A model generated the notes under the pieces. That model had not been told where the DNA came from. It ran no database searches and was given only the letters and a program-made list of their open reading frames with translations. A stretch of DNA of 64,000 nt from Planctomycetota bacterium (GTDB lineage Bacteria; Planctomycetota; UBA1135; GCA-002686595): NCBI GenBank assembly GCA_016779205.1, contig JADHOC010000022.1, positions 1-64,000 on the forward strand, read 5' to 3'. Every line of letters starts with the position of its first letter. Position 1 is the stretch's first letter. Both the position numbers and the translations under genes were made by a program. This document shows, in pieces, positions 58,720-64,000 of this stretch.

Positions 58720-60579
58720 TCACGGGCAGGTCTGGATCGCGAGGGCGTTCGACAGGCTCGGAGCCAGGCCCTGGCTCAGCGCCTGCACCGCGAACTGACC
58801 GCTGGAGAGCGCCGTCCATCCTGCGGCGCCGGGGTGCCACGGGAGGAGGGCAGCGCCCCCCGGCCCGGCCTGCCCGTGCGCGATCACGCGGCGACCGCCG
58901 CCCAGGCAGAGGCTCCCCGCAGGCACGCCCATCGGCAGGCCGCGCTGGCCGCCCACGAGGGCGACGGTGGCGCCGGGCGCCGCGTCGGTCAGCACGAAGT
59001 GCAGGCTGCTCGCTGCCTGGGGCGGCATCAGCTCGAGCTGCGGCGCGCCGGCTCCCTGGTCGCAGAAGGACACCACGTCGAAGCAAGGACCGGTGCCGTC
59101 CAGCGTCACCCGGGTGTAGGGCGCGCTGATCGGGAGCGTGTGGCCATCGACGGTGGCCGTGTGGGTGGTGATCAGGTCGATGGACGTGCGCCCCGGCTCC
59201 AGCAGAATCGAGACGGTCCAGGTGCTGCCGCTCCCCACCATCTCGGCCCAGTTCTCCGCAGGGAAGAGGTCGTAGAGATACCAGGACGATCCGTCCGGGC
59301 CGCGGTCGTACATCCAGAAGACGCGGCTCTCCTCGGGCTCGCCGCCCTCGGGGAAGGTCACCGTGACGTCGAGCTCGGCGCCGTTGACCACGGCGGAGAT
59401 CTCGGGCGTCTCGAGCCCGCCCTCGGCGCCGAACAGCTGCTCGGCGAAGAAGGCGCGGTTCACGCTGCTCCTGGGCGCCTCGGGGTGACCCCCGCGTGCG
59501 TGCCCGCCGTTGGGGACGATGTAGGTCCGCAGGCCGGGCAGGACCGTGCTCGTGTCGTGCACGTCGTGCACGACCCAGTCGTGGGAGCCCGGGAGGCTGA
59601 AGATCTCGACACCCCGGTCCGTGAGCTGCTCCCAGTTCTCGCTCACGTAGAGGTCGTCGGCGACGCCGTCGAAAGCCGCCCGCATCTCCGCCTCGGTCCA
59701 CCCGTAGGCACGGACGGCCGCGCGGAACTCGGCCCCGGACCGAAAGCCCTTCAAGTAGTGGTCCCATGGCTGATCGCCGGCCGGGAGGCCCGCGGCCACG
59801 GCCAGGTCGAACTCCTCGTCCGCCGCGACGACCTCGGCGACGGCGTCGGGGTCCCCGGCTCGAACGGGAGTGAGCGCCGTGAACGCGTGTGTGCTCCGGA
59901 CCGCCGTGATGCGCACGTCGTGGATGGACGAGATCAGGGGCGCGATGCCGTTCTTGGAGTTGCCGTGCGCGATGACCGGGCCAGGCTCGAACAGCGAATC
60001 GTCGAAGGCCGCGGTGATCGAGCGCATCATGATGGAGCTCCACAGGAAGAACTCCGTGTAGCGGTAGTCGAGGGTCTCGATGAAGCGACCCCTCAGCACG
60101 AACTCTGAGGGGAGATCGGGGTAGTTGCCGAGCCCGGTGATCATCGGGGTGACGACCCCGACGCCGCCGTCGATGGCCAGCGCGGTCCCGTCGCTCACGA
60201 AGAGCTGCTGGTCCCCCACGGTATCCCCCCCCCCGATCACGAAGCCGCTGACGGTGCCCGTGAGGGGGACCACGAGCCTGACGGGCACTCGGATCTCCAC
60301 GCCGGCCCACCAGTCGTCGACGTGGATGTCGATGAGCTTCTGGCGGGTGGTGCCGCCGACGCTGTCGACGTGCCAGTCCTCCAAGACGACGACGTCCAAC
60401 GTGCTCACGTCGGTCATGGTCGGCATGTGGAAGGGCTCGTCGAGGGTGGGGCCGCTGAGCTGAACCGAGCCCGTGGCGTCGGAGAACACCGTGTTCTGCG
60501 AGAGCGCCGCGGGCGTCAACAGGAGGGCCAGGGCGACGATGCTCCTGGCAGGGAGCGCGATCAGGATCGTGTTGGTCAT
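58720..60579 (-). CDS. Secreted alpha/beta hydrolase with PhoPQ-regulated (PqaA-like) features
   Basis: 619 residues, exported: the N terminus has a signal peptide ending near LTPAALSQ. The hydrolase domain (about 60-370) has the nucleophile elbow AHGNSKNGIAPL with Ser208, followed by VRITAVRSTHAFTAL, which recalls PhoPQ-activated pathogenicity-related proteins. The acid-histidine end is RTYIVPNGGHARGGHPE. Residues 390-490 form a beta-rich domain. The last 130 residues resemble the C-terminal module of the two metalloproteases (LCLGGGRRVI at 557-566, then LSNALAI) but lack the W-Y-R-D. The enzyme class is moderately certain; the substrate is unknown. Confidence 0.7.
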   Translation of the reverse strand: MTNTILIALPARSIVALALLLTPAALSQNTVFSDATGSVQLSGPTLDEPFHMPTMTDVSTLDVVVLEDWHVDSVGGTTRQKLIDIHVDDWWAGVEIRVPVRLVVPLTGTVSGFVIGGGDTVGDQQLFVSDGTALAIDGGVGVVTPMITGLGNYPDLPSEFVLRGRFIETLDYRYTEFFLWSSIMMRSITAAFDDSLFEPGPVIAHGNSKNGIAPLISSIHDVRITAVRSTHAFTALTPVRAGDPDAVAEVVAADEEFDLAVAAGLPAGDQPWDHYLKGFRSGAEFRAAVRAYGWTEAEMRAAFDGVADDLYVSENWEQLTDRGVEIFSLPGSHDWVVHDVHDTSTVLPGLRTYIVPNGGHARGGHPEAPRSSVNRAFFAEQLFGAEGGLETPEISAVVNGAELDVTVTFPEGGEPEESRVFWMYDRGPDGSSWYLYDLFPAENWAEMVGSGSTWTVSILLEPGRTSIDLITTHTATVDGHTLPISAPYTRVTLDGTGPCFDVVSFCDQGAGAPQLELMPPQAASSLHFVLTDAAPGATVALVGGQRGLPMGVPAGSLCLGGGRRVIAHGQAGPGGAALLPWHPGAAGWTALSSGQFAVQALSQGLAPSLSNALAIQTCP

Positions 60580-60640
60580 GGGCTCTTCTCCCTTGGTGCC
60601 AAGGGCAATGCAGGCAGAGTCGGCGGGTTCGCTGGGGTGC

Positions 60641-60667
60641 CCGTGTGGGCCGTGTGGGCCGTGTGGG
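60641..60667. repeat. Three tandem copies of a 9-bp unit
   Basis: CCGTGTGGG occurs three times in a row (60641, 60650, 60659), followed by a degenerate CGGTG. It lies upstream of the secreted hydrolase start, in the 242-bp gap after the aminotransferase gene. Confidence 0.85.
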
Positions 60668-60694
60668 CGGTGCTTTGAACCCAGGCACGGAGCG

Positions 60695-60730
60695 CCGGTT
60701 CCGATCGAACCGGGGATCCTCAGGGATCCC
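60695..60730. other. Two adjacent perfect hairpins in an intergenic gap
   Basis: CCGGTTC-CGATC-GAACCGG (60695-60713) is followed at once by GGGATCC-TCAG-GGATCCC (60713-60730). Each stem is 7 bp and perfect. They lie after the aminotransferase stop and before the hydrolase start, with no T-run on either strand. They could be mRNA structure, a protein-binding site or a weak terminator. Confidence 0.5.
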
Positions 60731-60821
60731 TGTGGCCGCGTCGGCCGCGGACGCGAGACGCGGCCGCGGGACGGGAGCGCCGGGGCGCCCCGGGACAGCG
60801 AGGACCGAACCGGGCGGGGGC

Positions 60822-62012
60822 TCAGCCCTGGGCCGCGAGCCGCTCCACGAGGCGATCCACGTCGGCCTCGACCTGGTATAGCCCGAACCCGAAGCGCAGC
60901 CGGTCGTCCCGCGCGTCCGTGATGACGCGGGCCTCGAGGAGGCGCCGCTGGAGGTCGCGCGCGTCACCTCGTCGGAAGGTCAGGAAGTGGCCGCGGCGCG
61001 CGCCCGGGACCCCCTGGCGGCCGGGGATCAGCTCGGACAGGTCGAGGGGCCCCGCGTCGCCCGCGCCGACCCGGTCGAGGAACCGCTCCTGAAGCGCCAC
61101 GACGTGATCGTGGATGGCGGCCACGGTGACCCCCTCGGCCTCGAGGAGCTCGAAGACCGCCTGAAGCCGATGGAACGGGGTCGGCTCGAAGGTCGCCCCC
61201 AGCATCCGGGAGGCGCCGGGGTCGTAGCCCACCTGCCCCCCCTGCTCCCCATCGAGCGACCCGAAGCCGGCGAACCAGCCCGTGAACTCCGGCCGCTCCT
61301 CGCGCCCGTCCGGCGCCACGATGAACGAGACCCCCTCGCCCGCCATGGCGTATTTGTAGCCGCCGCTCATGTAGTAGAGCCGGTCGGCGTGGGGTGCCAG
61401 GTCGGTCGGCAGGGCGAAGAAGCCGTGGTAACCGTCCACCACGCAGGCGGTCTCCTCGGGCAGCGCAGAGAGCAGCTCAAACACCTCGTCGAAGGCGTGG
61501 CCCGAGGAGAAGAACACGTGGCTCGCGAAGGCGAGGTCCCAGGGGCCGTCCGCCGCGGCCGCCTCGAAGCGCTCGGGCAGGGTGTCGAAGGGCTCGGCGG
61601 CGACCTGGGTCCAATGGACCCGCCCGCTCTCCTCGAAGCGCCGCATCTGGCGCGTGAAGCTGTGGAACTCGGCGTCGGTGGAGAGCACGCGCAGGGGCCG
61701 GTGCTCGTTCCACGCGGGCAGCGCGCTCATGAGGCGCAGGATCAGATCGTGGGTGTTCGCCGAGAAGGCCACGCGATTCGGGTCCGCCACCCCGAGGGTC
61801 TTCGCCACGCCGGCCTGGCAGGCGGGATAGACCTCGGAGAAGAAGCGCCCCCACTTCTCGTCCGCGAGAGTGACCGCGTCCTCGAAGGCCCGCAGGTGCG
61901 CCGCGCGCGCCGCGTCGGGCCACAGGTGGTGGCTGTGGGCCGCGAAGTGCAGCCGCTCGGGCTCGGCGGCGAGGGCGGTGCGAAAGAGGTGGGTGACGTC
62001 GAGGGTGCTCAC
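60822..62012 (-). CDS. Class V aminotransferase (kynureninase-like) PLP enzyme
   Basis: 396 residues, cytosolic. Start GTG at 62012 (MSTLDVTHLF); the open frame extends far upstream antisense to the oxidoreductase gene without similarity. Seen: LHFAAHSHHLWPDAARAAHLRAFEDAV near the N terminus, in pieces, VAFSANTHDLILRLMSALP, ACVVDGYHGFFALP with the PLP-ring aspartate, and MSGGYKYAMAGEGVSFI with the Schiff-base Lys220. The arrangement fits kynureninase-like or cysteine desulfurase-like aminotransferases, but the substrate is not defined. It is divergent from the Gfo/Idh gene over 102 bp. Confidence 0.85.
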   Translation of the reverse strand: MSTLDVTHLFRTALAAEPERLHFAAHSHHLWPDAARAAHLRAFEDAVTLADEKWGRFFSEVYPACQAGVAKTLGVADPNRVAFSANTHDLILRLMSALPAWNEHRPLRVLSTDAEFHSFTRQMRRFEESGRVHWTQVAAEPFDTLPERFEAAAADGPWDLAFASHVFFSSGHAFDEVFELLSALPEETACVVDGYHGFFALPTDLAPHADRLYYMSGGYKYAMAGEGVSFIVAPDGREERPEFTGWFAGFGSLDGEQGGQVGYDPGASRMLGATFEPTPFHRLQAVFELLEAEGVTVAAIHDHVVALQERFLDRVGAGDAGPLDLSELIPGRQGVPGARRGHFLTFRRGDARDLQRRLLEARVITDARDDRLRFGFGLYQVEADVDRLVERLAAQG

Positions 62013-62114
62013 GCCGCGAGGGTAACCGGGAGGCGGTGGAGCGAGTATCCCGGCTGCGGATAGACTCGGGAACGCCACGAAGCCCATCCCTCTCCAAAGC
62101 CCCATCCCCCCGCG

Positions 62115-63476
62115 ATGAGCCAGACCTTCGACCGCCGCTCCCTCCTCGTCACCGCCGGTGCCGCCACCGCCACCCTCCTCGGCGCGTGCGCCACCCAGAC
62201 CCAGCGACAGGTCGCCCCCCGCGCCGCAGGGAGGAAGCTGCGGCACGGCGCCATCGCCTGCGGGGGCATGGGCTTCAGCGACCTGCGTGCGCTGGCCAGC
62301 CACCCCGAGATCGAGGTCGTGGCGCTCTGCGACGTGGACACCGCCCGCATCGAGGGCGCACGCAAGTTCGGGACGAACGCCCGCGAGTTCCAGGACTGGC
62401 GGGTGATGCTCGACGAGATGGCCGGGGAGATGGACTCGGTCCACGTCTCGACCCCCGACCACATGCACGCGGCCATCGCCATGGCGGCCATGGCCCGGGG
62501 CTTGCACGTGTACTGCCAGAAGCCCCTGACGAAGACCGTTGCCGAGGCGCGCGCCATGCGGCGCATGGCGGCCGAGACCGGCGTGGTCACCCAGATGGGG
62601 ATCCAGAACCACTCCAACCAGAACTACGCCCGCGCGCTGGCGCTCTTCCGCCAGGACCTCATCGGCAAGATCCACGAGGTGCACGTGTGGTCCGACCGCC
62701 CCGCGGGGTGGTGGCCCCAGGGCGTCGAGCGGCCCGAGGGGTCTGACCCGATCCCCGAGACCCTGGACTGGGACGCCTGGCTCGGCGTCGCGCCGGAGCG
62801 CCCCTTCAAGGCCGGTGAGTACCACCCCTTCAAGTGGCGCGGCCGGGAGGACTTCGGCACCGGCGCCCAGGGCGACATGGCGTGCCACCTCATGGACCCG
62901 GTCCCGTGGTTCCTCGGCCTCGACTCGCCGCTGACGATTCGCTCCGACGGCCCCGCCCCCAACGGGGAGAGCTTCCCCCTCTGGTCGCGGGTGCACTACA
63001 CCTTCGCGCCCAACAGGCTCACGACCCGCGGCCCGCTCCCGGTGACCTGGCACGACGGAGGGATGCTGCCCCCCGAGGACCTGCTCGCCTCCCTCGGCAC
63101 CGACCGCGCCTCGCTCCCGAAGAACGCCTGCCTGTTCGTGGGCACGAAGGGCGCCCTGATCGCCAACCCCTACGGCGAGCCGCGGCTCCTGCCCGCGGAG
63201 GGCTACGCCGAGGTCGAGCTGCCCGACGTGAAGGGGACGAACCACTGGCACCAGTGGATCGACGCCTGCCGCGGAGAGGGCGAGGCCTCCGCGCCCTTCG
63301 ACTACGCGGCCAAGCTGACCGAGGTCGCGCTGCTGGGGAACATCGCCCTGCGCTTCCCCCACGAGACCCTGACCTACGACGGAGACGCCATGCGCTTCCC
63401 GGACCGGCCCGAGGCCGACCCCTTCCTCTACCCGAACGAGCGCGCGGGCTGGAAGATCGAGGGACTGGGAGCCTGA
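62115..63476 (+). CDS. Tat-exported Gfo/Idh/MocA-family oxidoreductase
   Basis: 453 residues. The N terminus is a twin-arginine signal (FDRRSLLVTAGAATATLLGAC) whose final Cys could also be lipidated. The Rossmann domain begins RKLRHGAIACGGMGFSDLRAL, with LCDVDTARI and VHVSTPDHMHAAIAMAAMARGLHVYCQKPLT; the usual EKP is QKP, as in many planctomycete members. The C-terminal domain has GDMACHLMDPVPWFLGL and the conserved His/Asp region. Exported members of this family act on sugars in the periplasm; the substrate is unknown. A terminator follows. TAGACT at 62061-62066 may be its -10 element. Confidence 0.88.
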   Translation: MSQTFDRRSLLVTAGAATATLLGACATQTQRQVAPRAAGRKLRHGAIACGGMGFSDLRALASHPEIEVVALCDVDTARIEGARKFGTNAREFQDWRVMLDEMAGEMDSVHVSTPDHMHAAIAMAAMARGLHVYCQKPLTKTVAEARAMRRMAAETGVVTQMGIQNHSNQNYARALALFRQDLIGKIHEVHVWSDRPAGWWPQGVERPEGSDPIPETLDWDAWLGVAPERPFKAGEYHPFKWRGREDFGTGAQGDMACHLMDPVPWFLGLDSPLTIRSDGPAPNGESFPLWSRVHYTFAPNRLTTRGPLPVTWHDGGMLPPEDLLASLGTDRASLPKNACLFVGTKGALIANPYGEPRLLPAEGYAEVELPDVKGTNHWHQWIDACRGEGEASAPFDYAAKLTEVALLGNIALRFPHETLTYDGDAMRFPDRPEADPFLYPNERAGWKIEGLGA

Positions 63477-63532
63477 TCCCCGCCGCACCGCGCGGCGGCT
63501 GACCGTTGGCCGCCGCCGTCCCGACCGCCATG

Positions 63533-63577
63533 AATCGCCGCGAGGGGGCCCTGAGAGGGGCCCTCTGCGGCGATTTG
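63533..63577 (+). terminator. Hairpin terminator after the Gfo/Idh gene
   Basis: Outer stem AATCGCCGC/GCGGCGATT (63533-63541 with 63567-63575). Inside it, a second GC-rich pairing GAGGG...CCCTC surrounds a TGAGA loop. The 3' end reads GATTTG. It begins 56 bases after the stop codon. Confidence 0.65.
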
Positions 63578-63665
63578 TCGTGGGGCATGGAATATGGGGC
63601 GGGTCCGGGGGTACAGAGCCATCTCGCCGACCTCTTCCCCGCCGCACCCTGACCTCCCGTACAAG

Positions 63666-64000
63666 ATGACCCCGAGCCGATCCTCCATCGAGAGCCCCAT
63701 GACGCCAGCCTCCGGCTGGCCCGTCCTGATCGCCGTGCTCTCGACCCCGCCTCTCCTGCTACTCGGCGGGGCCGGCCTCGACGCAGCGGACGTCCCCGAG
63801 GGCGTGATCGGACTCGGCGTGGCCCTCGTCGGGGTGGCGTGGTTCATCTGCCTCTGCGGCTTCTACATCGTCAACCCGAACATGAGCCGGGTGATGGTGC
63901 TCTTCGGCAACTACCGCGGCACGGTGCGCAAGCCCGGCTTCTGGTGGACCAACCCCTTCACCGTGAAGAACAAGCTCTCGCTCCGCGCGCACAACGTGTC
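63666..64000 (+). CDS. SPFH/band-7 domain membrane protein, N-terminal part (truncated by window end)
   Basis: 111 codons are visible and the frame is open at the right edge. Two hydrophobic segments (WPVLIAVLSTPPLLLLGGAG and VIGLGVALVGVAWFICLCGFYIV) precede the start of an SPFH domain: NPNMSRVMVLFGNYRGTVRKPGFWWTNPFTVKNKLSLR in the order of stomatin/flotillin-like proteins (MVLFGNYRGTV, GFWWTNPF). ATG 63666 is used; ATG 63699, in the same frame, is equally possible. Such proteins form membrane microdomain scaffolds. Whether it has the long helical tail of flotillins cannot be seen. Confidence 0.8.
   Translation, partial: MTPSRSSIESPMTPASGWPVLIAVLSTPPLLLLGGAGLDAADVPEGVIGLGVALVGVAWFICLCGFYIVNPNMSRVMVLFGNYRGTVRKPGFWWTNPFTVKNKLSLRAHNV

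Noticed and set aside
1..64000. Phage, integrase, transposase, toxin-antitoxin or defence genes
   Set aside because: None of the supported proteins shows such motifs, and no boundary repeats or tRNA attachment sites were seen.

Overview
The window is one continuous stretch of very GC-rich bacterial chromosome with densely packed protein genes on both strands. I see no rRNA, tRNA, CRISPR array, insertion sequence, prophage or plasmid function. The gene content points to a member of the Planctomycetota (inference). It has an arylsulfatase and a sialidase, Tat-exported sugar isomerase and Gfo/Idh enzymes, DUF1579 and YVTN-propeller secreted proteins, and large secreted enzymes ending in a repeated C-terminal module. 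It also has an mraZ gene standing outside any division-cell-wall cluster. The outer-membrane parts (Mla system, RND pump with TolC-like channel, beta-barrel protein) show a diderm envelope.

Layout. 1-8.3 kb: end of nnrD, a DUF1579 protein, an SRPBCC/epimerase fusion, a YheT-type hydrolase, a YVTN propeller, orphan mraZ with candidate operator repeats, an AraC regulator, a chalcone-isomerase-like protein and a DUF493 protein. 8.3-10.1 kb: sulfatase. 10.1-21.4 kb: a fatty-acid island with fadJ and fadI divergent from a TetR regulator and fadE, then a beta-barrel protein, fadD and an acyltransferase. 21.5-27.9 kb: a tightly overlapping catabolic operon (enolase-superfamily enzyme, OYE-type flavoenzyme, Nramp-like carrier, DUF993 TIM barrel) followed by a Tat-exported sugar isomerase-like protein. 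28.1-30.6 kb: secreted metalloprotease. 30.7-34.9 kb: tdk and a complete mlaE-mlaF-mlaD-lipoprotein operon. 35-38 kb: a 1032-residue propeller lipoprotein. 38.2-40.8 kb: D-threo-amino-acid PLP enzyme, nitrilase and a CBS-domain protein. 40.9-45.3 kb: NAD-dependent formate dehydrogenase. 45.4-49.9 kb: sialidase and a second metalloprotease. 50-58.5 kb: thioredoxin-like lipoprotein, oxyR, a DUF2891-like lipoprotein and an RND efflux system. 58.7-64 kb: secreted alpha/beta hydrolase, class V aminotransferase, Gfo/Idh oxidoreductase and the start of an SPFH protein.

The most important observation is that the formate dehydrogenase catalytic subunit (40864-43692, minus) is interrupted by an in-frame TGA exactly at the selenocysteine position of the family. 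A hairpin with a GGUCU apical loop follows the TGA immediately, as in known bacterial SECIS elements. I annotate it as one 942-residue selenoprotein, not two genes or a pseudogene. It predicts that this genome carries selA, selB, selC and selD.

Other points of interest: a candidate TetR operator between fadI and its divergent regulator; an uncharacterised overlapping-gene operon with a degenerate Nramp-like transporter; a C-terminal module shared by three secreted enzymes; and a 14-bp tandem repeat that supplies the stop codon of a hydrolase gene.
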